Shown: positions 30,185-41,605 of the stretch, piece by piece
Numbering within the stretch: position 1 is the first letter of the stretch
How the letters are laid out: each line of letters opens with the position of its first letter
Assembly: GCA_949316235.1 (NCBI GenBank)
Contig: OX438750.1
Coordinates: forward strand, 3,176,501-3,240,500
Length of the DNA stretch: 64,000 nucleotides
Direction of reading: 5' to 3'
Origin: Oegoconia quadripuncta
Taxonomy: Eukaryota > Arthropoda > Insecta > Lepidoptera > Autostichidae
Notes under the pieces: generated by a model
Seen by the model: the letters and a program-made list of their open reading frames with translations, nothing else
Database searches by the model: none
What the model was told of the DNA's origin: nothing
Translations under genes and position numbers: made by a program

Positions 30185-30570
30185 GAAGATTTTGTATATC
30201 AACGGGAACCTTATTGAAAAATATTTCATTTCATTCAACTTCCTCACCATTGTATTTTATTTCAACTGTATATTTTATCATTCACACTTCAGTATTAGCG
30301 TAACAGAAACAGCATTATTCGTCAAAATAAATATAAATCTTATCCTTGTTCGCCGTTGTGTGCTTTTCTATATTGTGTTTGGACAATTCTTTAACATGTT
30401 TGACACACGCGGACTCAGCATTAACTATTTATTGTGTATGGCTGTAATACCTACTGACTTAATCTATTTAAAATTACTTCTAGCGAGACACCCATGACTT
30501 CACAAAGGCAAATAAACTAGGGCATTGATTTTAGATGAGCTAGCTGCATACCTTTTAAATTGATAATAAT
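30185..30570. other. LINE-1 scrap and unassigned AT-rich DNA
   Basis: GTATATCAACGGGAACCTTA at 30194-30213 is the reverse of the LINE-1 NKVPVDI segment. The following ORF-like stretch has no family resemblance and AT-rich composition; not called as a gene. Confidence 0.45.
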
Positions 30571-30574
30571 TTTG

Positions 30575-30835
30575 CTTTTTTTTATGCAATACGGGTTGGC
30601 ACTTGATCTCAATCACAGCTATTCTTCTTCACAATTATTCGTGGGACTGGCTATCTTTTCTCTGACAACCGGAACACAACAATGCTATAAACATTGCTAG
30701 TTTGGCGGCAGACTTAGAAAATATGGTGGTAGCTAGCCAGGCGGAATTTCATTTGAAATGCCCATTCACCAACCAAACCGATTACTAAATATGTACCCCG
30801 CTGGTGATCGAATCCGCTACCTCTGATTCGTAAAC
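30575..30835 (-). mobile_element. SINE-A copy
   Basis: Reverse copy, T-run at 30577 to head region CCGCTGGTGATCGAATCCGC. Diverged more than the others. It abuts a LINE-3 end. Confidence 0.75.
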
Positions 30836-31201
30836 CGTCGCAAGGTCACCTGTCTCACAGTCTTTTACAGGACTTCGGTTAGTGTGCGTTGGAATAACAT
30901 AGTCTTTTTCCACCATCGCCATTTCATCTTCGGATTACTAGGCGTGGGGAGGGATTCCACCCGTATGTAGTTAACATACCGAACATTCGCACTAAGCGGT
31001 TCGACCCTTCATTCGTAGTGCGAACATCCAAGCCATGGAACTCCCTTCCGGCGTCAGTCTTTCCTGAATCTTACAACCTTGGGATCTTCAAGATCAGAGT
31101 GAATAGACATCTACTGAGATCGCGTGCTTCACCTTCGGCCACAACGTCACTTTCCAACAGGTGAGATTGTGATGAAACGCGTATACAGTTAATCATAAAA
31201 A
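30836..31201 (+). pseudogene. LINE-3 3' end
   Basis: Matches 12420-12790: GGCGTGGGGAGGGATTCCAC, AACTCCCTTCCGGCGTCAGT, ending GTGAAACGC-like sequence and ATAAAAAAA. Several frameshifts. Confidence 0.75.
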
Positions 31202-31269
31202 AATTTCTTCAAAAGATATTAATTCTTCAATAGATAATAACATCTCCCGAACCTTTCCTACAATATAAC

Positions 31270-31425
31270 ACAGTGTAACCAACATAGGGTTTACGAATCG
31301 AGGTCGCGGGTTCGATCTCCAGCTAGGACGTGTTTAGTACCTACTCGGTTTGGTTGGTGGTAAGGGAATTTTAAATTTCCGCGTGGCGGCTAGCTAGCAC
31401 CAGCCGCCAAACATTCGCCTAATAT
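31270..31425 (+). mobile_element. SINE-A head fragment
   Basis: GGGTTTACGAATCGAGGTCG then CGGGTTCGATCTCCAGC (B box) and TTGGTTGGTGGTAAGG. The 3' half is missing. Confidence 0.7.
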
Positions 31426-31586
31426 TTCATAGCTTCTACACGATGGGCCATCAAATGGTCGCTGAGATGGCCCAGTAATTGTTGCAACCGTCTACGCGAT
31501 GGCGATGTTTAGTTTTAATTTCGTCGTGTGTCAATATTTACCGGCAACACTCCATCGCGTTTCAACACCCTGAATAGTGGTCCACA

Positions 31587-31720
31587 TGTTTTTTTTTTTT
31601 TTTTTTTTATGAGAGGGCGGCAAACGAGCATGCGGTTCACCTGATGGAAAGCAATCACCGCCGCCCATGGACACCTGCAACACCAAAAGGGTCACAGATG
31701 CGTTGCCGGCCTTAAAACTG
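31587..31720 (-). mobile_element. LINE-8 3' tail inside an inverted repeat
   Basis: T-run then ATGAGAGGGCGGCAAACGAG and CACCGCCGCCCATGGACACC, the reverse of 37715-37842. It is flanked by TGGCCCAGTAATTG (31467) and CAATTACTGGCCCA (31735), so it probably landed in a small foldback element. Confidence 0.65.
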
Positions 31721-32479
31721 TACACGCGTACCGCAATTACTGGCCCATTATTAAAACTATAGTAAGGAAACTGATGTAGTCAACAATTAACCCTTGTAAC
31801 TTCTATGTCCATCTGTCTGGCCGAGGCTTAGCTCAGAGGCTCTTAGTATTTGTTTTATTTCATTTTGATTATTCTAAAATGGTATGACGTTGACGTAACA
31901 ATGGTTACATACTTATACTTTCTTAATTAATTTTGACATACATATAACAATATGTTTTACTATTGTATACAGGTATTTGTTTTTATGTTATTATTTTTTG
32001 TTTTATGTTTGACAATCACTTTTATTTTAGATTTCATAAATTTACGAAACTGTATGTATGACATGCTATTGTAAAAGTGAACTAAATAAATCTAATCTAA
32101 TCTAATCTATTAGAATAAATATACACTAACTACAGGCTTATTCCTTATTGTATCATTTGGGAACACTGAAAACCAGCGCTGTGACTCGTCGCAGCATAAG
32201 CTGAGTGCGAAACCAGGTGTTCACGCCGCAATACATGACAGCGTTGGGCGCATTTTATTTATAATTTATATTTCTCTTTAGCGTTCTCTACTCGGCAAGG
32301 ATATATAAGGAGTTTCGCCACGTCCGTCTGTCTGCCCGAGGCTTATCTCAGAGGCTCTTAGTACTAGAAAGCTGTAATTTGACTTGGGTATACATATTAG
32401 TCACGCCGACAAATTGGTAAAATAATATCTCGAAAAATATGTTTTTTAGTGTACCTTACCTACACGTAAAGTGGGGATG

Positions 32480-32985
32480 GATTTTCTTTTATTTTTTCCA
32501 CCCCTTCGTGTGCGGTGTCGTTGGATAGGTCGTACAAAAAATGATCTTGAACAGTTTTCCATTCAGGGATCCCTTTATGAATACTAGGACCTACATATAG
32601 GCAAATTTTTTTGCTGAACCGATTTTGATGAAATCTACGCGGACGAAGCCGCCTCCGTGGCTCAATGTAAACAACATTGGGTTTACGATTCGGAGGTCGC
32701 GGGTTCGATCCTCAGCGGGGTACATGTTTAAGTACTCGGTTTGGTTGGTGGTAGGGCATTTTAAATGTCCGCCTGGCTAGCTACCACCATCTTATCTAAA
32801 TCTGCCGCCAAGCAGCAATGTTGTCAGAGATAAGATAGCCAGTCGCCCAAATGTGTTGGGGTTTCCGGGTCAGTACGCTTCCACCTTCGACCTCATCTTC
32901 ACTTAACATCAGGTGTGATCGAGGTCAAGTACCAATCCGTTGTGCATAAAAAAAAAAGAAGTCGCGGGCGGAAAGCTAATTAGAA
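32480..32985 (+). mobile_element. Helitron 3' part split by SINE-A
   Basis: TGAAATCTACGCGGACGAAG ends at about 32648. SINE-A follows, then GAAGTCGCGGGCGGAAAGCT at 32958-32977. The repeated GAAG on both sides is the SINE target duplication. Confidence 0.75.
32649..32955 (+). mobile_element. SINE-A, full-length type copy
   Basis: A box TGGCTCAATGT, B box GGGTTCGATCC, all body blocks, and an A tract. One internal deletion of about 20 bp after AAGCAGCAATG. Confidence 0.9.
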
Positions 32986-32989
32986 TATA

Positions 32990-34590
32990 ACTTCACTATT
33001 TGCGTTTATAAAACACCCGTGTCATATGAGCTGATTTATACATTTATATAAAACCGGTGAAATTAGATCCACTTTACGAGCAAGTATGTTGACAAATAAG
33101 TTTTTGATTACATACATTCATACACATAAAGTCACGCCTTTTTCCCGTAGGGTTAGGCAGAGACCACAGACTTCAGACTATTTGGTTACAATTATAAAAT
33201 AATAAAAATAATATCTATGTCCATGCTTGCTTAGCATTTTATTTATTTATTTATCATTTATTGCACACAAGAAAAAAAACATACAGATACAACATAATAG
33301 AGACGACACAACAGGTTCTGCTTATTTCTACAATGAAATTTCTTCCGGCAGACCTACGAAAGAGAGATATGTCTGGAAGAGGCAGATAAGACGTGCACAA
33401 TCTAGAAAAATGGATAAATATGATAGATAAAAAAAAACCTAACTCATTCCGGTAGAAATTATAGCTTTCCGCCGGCGGCTTCGTCTGCGTGGAATAGCTT
33501 TATCGCGGATATGTTTAATTTGTTTATCCCGCGGGAACTATTCACTTTATCGGGATAAAAATTATTCTATGTCTTAATCCAGGGTATTATAGCAGAGAGT
33601 CGTGCCAGTTTTGTAGAAAGGCCTGAAGATGGCGCAACGGACTTGAACTCAAACTCCCTTGGTGGCGACACCAGCGGGAGAGAGAGACGGGTCGCGTTGG
33701 CAAGAGCCCGTTGTAGAGGGCGTTGAGGGCCTTATCTAAATTCCCTCTAGTAGGCGGCACTTGACTTCCCTAGGATTTTAGGGGCAAGGATTCTTATTTT
33801 TCTCCGAGATGTCACTATTTTACAGCTTCGTATTCAGGAACCACACACACACTAGCTGGAACCACTCACTTTACCGGAACCACAATTAACCAGGATTACC
33901 AGGGACGTGTGAAACAAGAGAAACTCGATGCTTTGTCGTATTCGTACTCTCCTGCTACTTGTACTCATTTATTCACAATTTTTCCCTACTTAAGTACATA
34001 AATAAGGTTCTCAACTAGTTATAAGCGAGTCAATAATTATTCTCTCATGAAAAGAAGAGTATACACATAAAAGGAGAGAAGAAATAAATCAATCATTCGG
34101 AGGGTATATTACAAAATTATTTTTTAAAGATTACCCACTTAAACTATTATTTATTAAAAATAGCCAAATACCCGCTTTTAATTTGGTAACCAGATACAAG
34201 TAATCACATATTGGGTAAAACATACAAAAAACAAACTCTTTATTAATAAAATACAAAATTCTTAACTTAATTGTTTTACAGATGAGATTGTCCGTAACAG
34301 GTATATTCTACCTATATATACCAAATTTCATCCAAATCCCGTCCAACCGTTTCGCCGTGATTGAGCAACAAACAAACAAACAAACGTCCAAACTTTCACA
34401 TTTGTAAAATTAGTTAGATTACTCTGCAAAGTGCTAATTTTTGTTATAATCAAGTGTCCCCCCTACTAGCTCAACGGTTGGTTTTGGATACGCGAAAAAA
34501 TTCCCGGCAGTAGTATATAATGAAGTTAAAAGAAAAACGGGTAAGTAGGTTTTACAAGTTAATGAGTAATAGTCGATAATCTTATGAAAC
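32990..34590. other. CNNM intron 1: Helitron and LINE scraps, unassigned DNA
   Basis: LINE-4 tail (minus) at 33128-33180 (GTCACGCCTTTTTCCCGTAG). Helitron fragments (minus) at 33465-33600 and 34300-34430 (CCAAATTTCATCCAAATCCC). An unassigned, locally GC-rich stretch at 33610-33790 reads GGCGACACCAGCGGGAGAG; no gene supported. Confidence 0.5.
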
Positions 34591-34594
34591 ATAC

Positions 34595-35148
34595 TTTTTA
34601 ATACAGTTGCTCAAAAAGTGGCATATTGCAGGGACGTATAGCGTGCGGGAAGTGGGATTTCCCGAACTAGTGCTTTTTCTTTGCAAACTGTCAAAATAAT
34701 GTCTATTGTAAAGAAAAAACCAACCATGAAGTTTTTACTAAAAAAATTCATAGAAAAATTTTTTGTGATATGCAAATATTTGCATAAATCATAAAAACTA
34801 ATTTGTTTCAATATCAGATTTAAAAGTAATTTTAATTGAAATTTAAACATTAAATTAATATTAGTATCGGCCAAATTTATAAATATAAAAAAGTTGGCTG
34901 TATGACGTATACTGCCATAGTCTCTGCTTGTATTCTTTTACGGTTGGCGCCATTTTCCAATTTTAATAGTTTGTCTCAAACAGTAAATATGCAACCTAAA
35001 ACTTCCCCAGTTACTATAAAAAACTGTACCAATTTCAATGTATATGTGAATTATAACTTTTGTAAGAAATAAATGATTAGTTAGTTCAGTTTATTGTGTT
35101 TTTATTATTTTATTAAATTGCTTAATTTTTTCGCAACTGTATTAAAAA
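34595..35148. mobile_element. DNA element with 16-bp perfect TIRs
   Basis: TTTTTAATACAGTTGC at 34595-34610 and its exact inverse at 35133-35148; 554 bp. Holds a 27-codon ORF (MQPKTSPVTIKNCTNFNVYV then NYNFCKK, 34989) followed by AATAAATG, with no known domain. Superfamily not identified. Confidence 0.65.
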
Positions 35149-35164
35149 TAGTCGTTCAGTACAC

Positions 35165-35273
35165 GTGCGGAACCGTCATTGCAACTCGTTCCGACTGTCA
35201 ACCCTCACCTTCGGCTGCGCCTCGGCTCGGGTGACCATTGTCGGAACTCTTTGCAATGACAGGCTTTCCGCAC
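35165..35273. repeat. 109-bp imperfect palindrome
   Basis: GTGCGGAACCGTCATTGCAA and its inverse TTGCAATGACAGGCTTTCCG plus CAC, with TTCCGAC/GTCGGAA inside and a GC-rich loop (CGGCTGCGCCTCGGCTCGGG). The first arm begins 16 bp after the TIR element ends, so it may be part of a larger unit. Confidence 0.8.
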
Positions 35274-35569
35274 TTGTATTGAAATATACTATTCCGTTTA
35301 AAATTATTTATCAAACAAAAACCCCCCTTCAAAGTCCGCATATTGTGAGGGCAACTACGGAACGCTACACTGTACTTGGGCGTTTCGTATTGGTAATGTT
35401 TTTCGAGAGTATGTATGTCCGTTCCTTTGGCACACCCTGTAGCCTAGACGGCTTGACCGATTTCGAACTGCGTGGTGTCGTTACATTCGTCTTGGTACCC
35501 GGAATGTCATAGGATACATTTTACGGAAAAAAATCAACACGGCGTCCGCAAAATACAAGAACATCGAGG

Positions 35570-35760
35570 ACATTGAAAGGAGAGTGAATGTCGGAAATCA
35601 GGTGAATGGAGCACTGGACGCTGGGTATGGTAGAAGAATGAGAGCAGAATTCATGCAGTGGCAATGAGATCATTGAGAAGTATGAGTGGGTTGACTTCGA
35701 AATATAGAATAAGGGATAGTGTAATTGCAGATTTATGCAGTGTGAAATAATCTGACTTAA
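35570..35760 (+). pseudogene. LINE-4 fragment
   Basis: GCTGGGTATGGTAGAAGAAT and GATCATTGAGAAGTATGAG match 21250-21330 of the LINE-4 copy. Truncated at both ends. Confidence 0.65.
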
Positions 35761-36583
35761 TAGTAGATTGTTAACCAAGGGCTGTATGACATCAATTGCA
35801 TACGAGGTTTTTGGCGCCCGAGCGCAGCGAGGGCGCTAATTAGCCCGAGTATGCAATTGATGCTTACACCCGAGGTAAACACTCTGCTTTACATATCGAT
35901 TGTGAGGTAAGTAAAAACAAAAAGTAAGGTTGTAGCTTCTTAGATAATTCATTAAAATATGATATAAAACACTTTCAGAAAGAGATTTAACTTTTTTTTC
36001 TAACCGCCACTTCATAAATTCGTCGTATGCCTTTACATATCTTTCTCTCGAGTTCGGCGGTAATAGATTTTCTAAAACTGTTTTTGCTTGTTCTTTTATA
36101 AAATCGGGGGGGTTAGATCCATGTCTTCGTCACTTGACATTTTTCAAAAATTTTGAGAAAGAACTCCAAAAATTTACTTTCGCGCCTAGCTAGTCGGCTG
36201 CCTTTTTTACTCTTCACGATTTTATGGCACGCAAGCGCGTCAAATCGTGCTGTCCAGTTTGATTTTTAAATCGATTTCAATTAACATACGATGTGACTGC
36301 GAAACAAATAGTTCGATATTTAAAATAAAATCTTCATAAATTCTAATATAAATTGTCTCGATTCCGATTCGAGTAAATAATCGATACCGAAAAAAAAAAT
36401 AACTTTTTAAAAATATTCTTCTTGTAGTATGAGTATGACAGTTCTTTTTTCAAATTCCAAAACCTATGCTGTAATGTTAACATTACATGGTAGGTTTTGA
36501 AACCTATGCTGTAATGATATCCATACACCCCGGCATTCAGGGAAGTAAGTGACTACTTACAGAGCAAGAGATATGTAAAATAA
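35761..36583 (-). mobile_element. Tyrosine-recombinase (Crypton-like) element, copy 1
   Basis: About 820 bp, inverse of 50070-50830. On the minus strand an ORF starts at 36140 (MSSDEDMDLTP). After a one-base frameshift it continues EQAKTVLENLLPPNSRERYV then KAYDEFMKWRLEKKVKSLSE, and after another shift YFNELSKKL. This is the SAM-like N-terminal domain seen in Crypton/KIAA1958-type recombinases. The catalytic domain is absent. The left end has a CATCAATTGCATA hairpin. Confidence 0.65.
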
Positions 36584-36599
36584 TATAATCATATAGGTA

Positions 36600-36935
36600 T
36601 AAGCTAAAAATCTATAAATAAAGTAGATATACAGAATAAATCTATTCTTAAAGATTACTTCAAGACAGTCAATAACTTCTCTGTAGCCTCGTAGGTCAAA
36701 TTTTGAAGAAAATGTTGTAGTAATTTCTTATTATGACTTTAGGTAAGGTAACATGACAATTTTTGCATTTAATCTATTATAAAGAAGTGGTCCTAGGAAC
36801 ACGTAAAATCTAGATGAAAATGCATGTTTTGTTCCTGCGTTGTTAGGGCAAACTATATCGTTTCTTCTTTTGTTAGTAATTTCAGTGATATATGGAAGAC
36901 TTTTGTGCTTTATTTTGTGTACATACAAAAATAAA
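36600..36935 (-). pseudogene. Degenerate LINE ORF
   Basis: Minus strand includes NAGTKHAFSSRFYVFLGPLL and YNRLNAKIVMLPYLKS, similar in layout to C-terminal LINE ORFs (FxxxxVFLGPxLYNxLP). Weak. Confidence 0.4.
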
Positions 36936-36939
36936 ATCA

Positions 36940-37290
36940 GGAATAGTGTAATAGGGAGTTAAGCAGTGTGAAAGCAGCGTAGTGACAAAGATTGAAAAAG
37001 GTATGATTAGATGGTTTGGACATGTGGCGAGGATGAATGAAAGAAACGTAACGAAAGAGATATACGATGCGAATGTGGATGGTAGTGTTGGTAGGCGAAG
37101 ACCACGGCGAACGTACCATGATCAAATCGGGGACGTCTTAATGAAAAGCAATGTCAAGGGTATCCTAAACCGACGAGTATGTATGAACAACCTTATGAGA
37201 GCAAAAGAGGTGTGTCAGGATCGTAGCAAGTGGAAGACTGGTCTCTGCCTACCCCTACGGGAAACAGGCGTGACTTTATGTAAGTTTATT
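36940..37290 (+). pseudogene. LINE-4 ORF tail
   Basis: Reads KIEKGMIRWFGHVARMNERN then [20 protein letters not shown] and [11 protein letters not shown], ending near CGGGAAACAGGCGTGACTTT. Copy of 21375-21700. Confidence 0.8.
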
Positions 37291-37714
37291 GGAAATTACC
37301 TTTCATTTGCTATTTCCCTGATATGTATCGGCGGCGACCTCGAAAATCCGATGTCATCTTTTGAGCCAAGGAGGCTTTAAGCCGAAATGTCTTTGAATGT
37401 CAGTCGGGCTTAGAAACCATCTTACATAAGGATTTGTCACTGAATTGCGAGTACTATGACATCATGGTCCAATATGTTGTTGTGACTCACAATTGCCATG
37501 TTTTTATCATTTAGTTTTGCGTTATTTATGGCACTGGTATTGAATGGGTATATTTATGTAGCTTGTCCCACGTGCTGTAATCAAGACTTGTATACAGGTT
37601 GAATTTGAATTCGTGTAATTCCCATTAATTTGTGACTCCACTCCTGATTACGAACAACATTCCCCAAGGAACCGTGGTCGAAATCAACCATAAGACCGAA
37701 CGAGCCTACACCTT

Positions 37715-37842
37715 CCTCAAAGGCCGGCAACACATCTGTGACACTTTTGGTGTTGCGGGTGTCCATGGGCGGCGGTGATTGCTTTCCATCAGGTGACCCG
37801 CATGCTCTTTTGCCGCCCTATCATATAAAAAAAAAAAAAGTT
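37715..37842 (+). mobile_element. LINE-8 3' tail
   Basis: AAAGGCCGGCAACACATCTG, TGGGCGGCGGTGATTGCTTT and a poly(A) tail. Preceded by the dispersed CTCCTGATTACGAACAACAT segment (37630-37690). Confidence 0.7.
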
Positions 37843-38919
37843 ATTGGACTGCCATACTAAAGGTGGTTTCAGAATGGTTTACTTTGTGTGGGTAATCGAA
37901 AATCGACTATGGGTTCCTTGAGGAAAGTTAAAGAAGACATTATATAATAAACCAAACAAACTGTGTTAAAAGCTAAAATATCTTCGAAACGGCTTAACCG
38001 ATTTTCATCAAACATGGCTATGAACCTAGCCCCGAGTTTAATCTTAAATATTGAACATTTAGAAAATCCCCGATAGACTATGATGTCATCCAGCATCACA
38101 TTTTGTACGAACTCCTAATTTGCCAAACAATATTTTGTACAAACTGCTAAAAACTATTTAATTGTACAAAACGAGACTTTGTACTAAAGACCTTTTTGTA
38201 CCAATTGAACGTTTTGTTTCAATCGCGAAATTGTGCGAATTTGCTAAAAAAGTAACCGCATCACATTTTGTACGAACTCCTAATATGCCAAACAAAAGTA
38301 CAAACTGCTAAAAAAAAGCCAAATTGTACGAAACGAGACTTTGTACTAATGTCGATGCTTTCAAATACACCAATAACCCCCCGTCACTCACATACCCCCT
38401 CTTTTTTGGGCAGTCGGTTAATAAATAACTCATAAAACAGGTGTGTTATAAATGCAAGTGAAGTTATATTCTATAACCGCACTTTTTGCTATGGCAAAGA
38501 ACATAAGTCTCATACAGCCAAGTGGTAACACCATCAGCCCGGTGAATAAAATATCGCTGATGTAACAATTTTAGAATATGTTTGTTGCAAAACAAAAAAA
38601 AAATGGGTCAGAAAGACCAATTTTTAGGATTTATAGCTATTTTGTATTGTATTGTATTGTATTTATTCGTCAACAATGTCATTGTGTTCGAAATTATATA
38701 ACATAAAAACATGAAATCAAATTATAAAATATGGAATAACTTATCAATAACTAGGATTAATTTATAAAATTATGGAATAATTTAAGATTCTAAGTAGGAA
38801 TTTTTGTAAAAAAAAATTAAATAGGAATATCTTGGAAAGGATTAACTTTAGGACAGTGGGTCTCATAGTAATATTAACGGTTATTATTATCACCCATTAA
38901 CGGTTCCGCCACTAATTTC
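37843..38919. other. CNNM intron 1: tandem TTTTGTAC repeat and unassigned DNA
   Basis: 38085-38200 and 38262-38365 are two diverged copies of a segment with CATCACATTTTGTACGAACT and GAGACTTTGTACTAA. A (TTGTA)n tract lies at 38640-38665. No gene. Confidence 0.55.
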
Positions 38920-39050
38920 CAGTCGCCCTGTATAAACATCCATGACTTGAGAGTAAATGTTCGTGTTCATCACACAAATTTACCCCGATTCGAACCCGTA
39001 ACGGTTGGTTCAGACAGGGTCACTATCCATTACACAAATCGGTCGTCTGC
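38920..39050 (-). mobile_element. SINE-B fragment
   Basis: ATCCATGACTTGAGAGTAAA, CCGATTCGAACCCGTAACGG and CACTATCCATTACACAAATC. The distal body is missing. Confidence 0.75.
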
Positions 39051-39529
39051 TATGCTTATACAAATTCATGATTCGACGCGTAAGTCCTATTCCGAAATGA
39101 CATGGGAAAATAGAGCATAGGAAACATACATGAAGTACGGACACCGATACTTATTTATAGACGTAATAAGGTCAGGGTTGATAGCAACCGTGGACCTTTC
39201 TAAGCGCTTCCGTGCCATTGGAGGGACGGAAATACACGGGGTACTCCAAATGTGTGTTAAGAGGTCACTAAGCGAGTCTCGCGATGATTCCACCCTTCTG
39301 TCGTCGGGTTAGTAATCGATTGTGTGGCCAGAGGGCGGAGTGTGAGTTTTGTTTCGACTTAACTTTACTACGTCACGTTTAATTGACGATTTGTATGAAG
39401 AAATGTGCAGCGCCTCTAGCGGATAGTTTGCAAAACGATTTTTTTTTCATAGATACTTTTTGCGTAAACGCGATGGTAAGTTAAAAACGAGACAAAACTC
39501 GCACTTCGCACACAGTCAATGGATCCGGG

Positions 39530-39985
39530 AAGGTCACATAATATTTCGGACACTTACACCAATCATCTAGTTCCAAACTAACTAAGTTTAACCGCCTCCG
39601 TGGCTCAATGTAAACAACACTGAGTTTACGATTCGGAGGTCGCGGGTTCGATCCCCAGCGGGGTACATGTTTAAGTACTCGGTTTGGTTGGTGGTAGGGC
39701 ATATTAAAATGTCCGCCTGGCTAGTTACCACCATCTTATCTAAATCTGCCGCCAAGCAGCAATGTTAATAGCATTGTTGTGTTGTTGTCAGAGATAAGAT
39801 AGCCAGTCCCCCAAATGTGTTGGGGTTTCCGGGTTAGTACGCTTCCACCTTCGACCTCATCTTCACTTAAAATCAGGTGTGATTGAGGTCAAGTACGAAC
39901 CCGTCGTGCATAAAAAAAAAAAAAAAAACTGCAAAGCTTGTGCTATAGATACTAGATAATGGATAAACATAATAGGGCATAATAT
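39530..39985 (-). mobile_element. SINE-B interrupted by SINE-A
   Basis: CGGACACTTACACCAATCAT at 39547 and CTTGTGCTATAGATACTAGA at 39934 are the two halves of a reverse SINE-B. Between them lies a plus-strand SINE-A (39590-39927), giving relative ages: SINE-A is younger. Confidence 0.8.
39590..39927 (+). mobile_element. SINE-A, full length
   Basis: Head AACCGCCTCCGTGGCTCAAT, B box GGGTTCGATCCCCAGCGGGG, long poly(A) of about 18. One of the best-preserved copies. Confidence 0.92.
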
Positions 39986-40029
39986 TATATAAGTGAAATA
40001 GAAGTTGGAGGCATAGGTTTATAATTTTT

Positions 40030-40600
40030 TTTTTTCAAAAACGCCCGGGCCTAGCCTCTTGGCAGACTGGCGAGATTCTTAGGTTTGCTATCATGCGAAA
40101 TTTATTTGGACCTATCATCTTTCCTCGTCTGTTCTCAACTGTGGCCAACAGGCATCTGTTTTCTTTACCATCATTAACACCTCTTCATTTGTTCTCTTCT
40201 CTGTCTACCTGCACGTTTTCGGCCTGCGAAAATATGACCACGTGTCTGAGTTTCGCAAGCAACTGAAGTGGCTCCCAATCCGTTTCCGTCGTAATGTGCA
40301 TATCCTCTCCCTTCTTTACAAGATCCTTAGTCATCCTGTTGCTCCCGAGTACCTCCGCTCCCGTTTCACCCTGTTACCTCCTCCTTCCCGATCCAGACGT
40401 CCTTGCTTAACTAAAACCCTAACCTATCCCTTGTCAAATTCCAATTTCTTTTTTAAATCGTACACAGTACGAGCTGCACAGTTGTGGAACAAGCTTCCTG
40501 CACAGATCCGAGAGAGTCCCTCCGTCCAAGTTTTCAAGAAGAGGCTAAAAGAGCACTATCATTCTATCATGATTTAAGATATATATTTATATAATTATGT
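40030..40600 (+). pseudogene. Non-LTR ORF2 C-terminal region
   Basis: Reads LKWLPIRFRRNVHILSLLYK, then RSRRPCLTKTLTYP and RAAQLWNKLPAQIRESPSVQ, ending at the stop 40575-40577. This is the segment after the RT domain of an insect LINE; the upstream part is degraded. Confidence 0.75.
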
Positions 40601-41150
40601 ACTTATATATGTGATATTTATTTATTTATATTATATAGTTTACTAATAATCACGTGTAATTTTATAACTAAGTGTATTTCTGTATTCTAGTAGTGTATGT
40701 ATGTAAATAACATATTATATTATATTATATACCTATATGTATAGTATATTTGTCCTTCCGTAACTGCACTTTTTCTTCACCGTCCCGCACAATGCTCTAA
40801 CCACCACTGAGGTTGGCTGGAAGAGATCTCTATGAGAGATAAGCTCACCTTTGTACAATATTTCCGACTGATTGTCAACATGTTTTTTATGTGCAATAAA
40901 GAATACAATACCTTATTCCCTCCATTCGTCTCCAGCACCACATCTCCAATGCCTCTAATCTTTCCCCTATCCCTTTATGTTAATGTATCCGTAGCTAACA
41001 AGGAAACCTTATACAGTTTCGCGATGTCTGTCTGTAAGTCCGAGGCTTAGGTACTTCAGGGTTTCGTAGTACTAAAAAGCTGTAATTTGACATGGGTTAA
41101 TCACGCCGACAAAAATATTTTCGTAAAGTGACTTATTTATTATTATTACT
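40601..41150. other. Intron 1: LINE-5 tail and scraps
   Basis: AT-rich (TATATATTA repeats) to 40740. LINE-5 tail at 40825-40910 (GATAAGCTCACCTTTGTAC, TGTGCAATAAAGAATACAA). Dispersed GTCTGTCTGTAAGTCCGAGG segment at 41025-41050. Confidence 0.5.
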
Positions 41151-41154
41151 TACT

Positions 41155-41605
41155 AGCTTTCCGCCCGCGACTTTGCCTGCGTAAAATAACTTTTTATCCC
41201 GTTGGAACTACTCGACTTTATATTAATGATAGTAATCCATGGGATTAAACGGCTCCTCTACACGATATATAAAAATTGTTGTAAACTTTCTAGACTGTAA
41301 ATGACTGATTGAAAAGAGACAAGTTTAGAGAGACTCTTAGTTTCTCGCTAGCTCTTCTCAGTAGTGGTCGCGCTCCGAGCTAGTGGTAGTGTAAAAATAA
41401 CAAGTGACGTTCATAAGTGCATATTGTATTGCCTAATAAATGATTTTCATTTCATTTTCATTTGATTATCGGCATAAAAAATATCCTGTCTTAATCCAGG
41501 GTATATGCTACCAATATACCTAATTTCATCCAAATCCGTTCATCCCTATCGCCGTAATTAAGCAAGAAACAAACATCTTAATTTTCGCATTTATAATAAT
41601 GGAAG
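41155..41605 (-). mobile_element. Helitron with retroposon insertion
   Basis: Reverse 3' end (CTAGCTTTCCGCCCGCGACT at 41154) and 5' end (TTTCGCATTTATAATAATGG at 41583), with an unrelated piece ending in ATTTCATTTTCATTTG at 41260-41465 in between. Confidence 0.7.

Noticed and set aside
35165..35512. 115-codon open frame on the plus strand
   Set aside because: It reads through a palindrome and a dispersed repeat (ACGGCTTGACCGATTTCGAA); no family resemblance.
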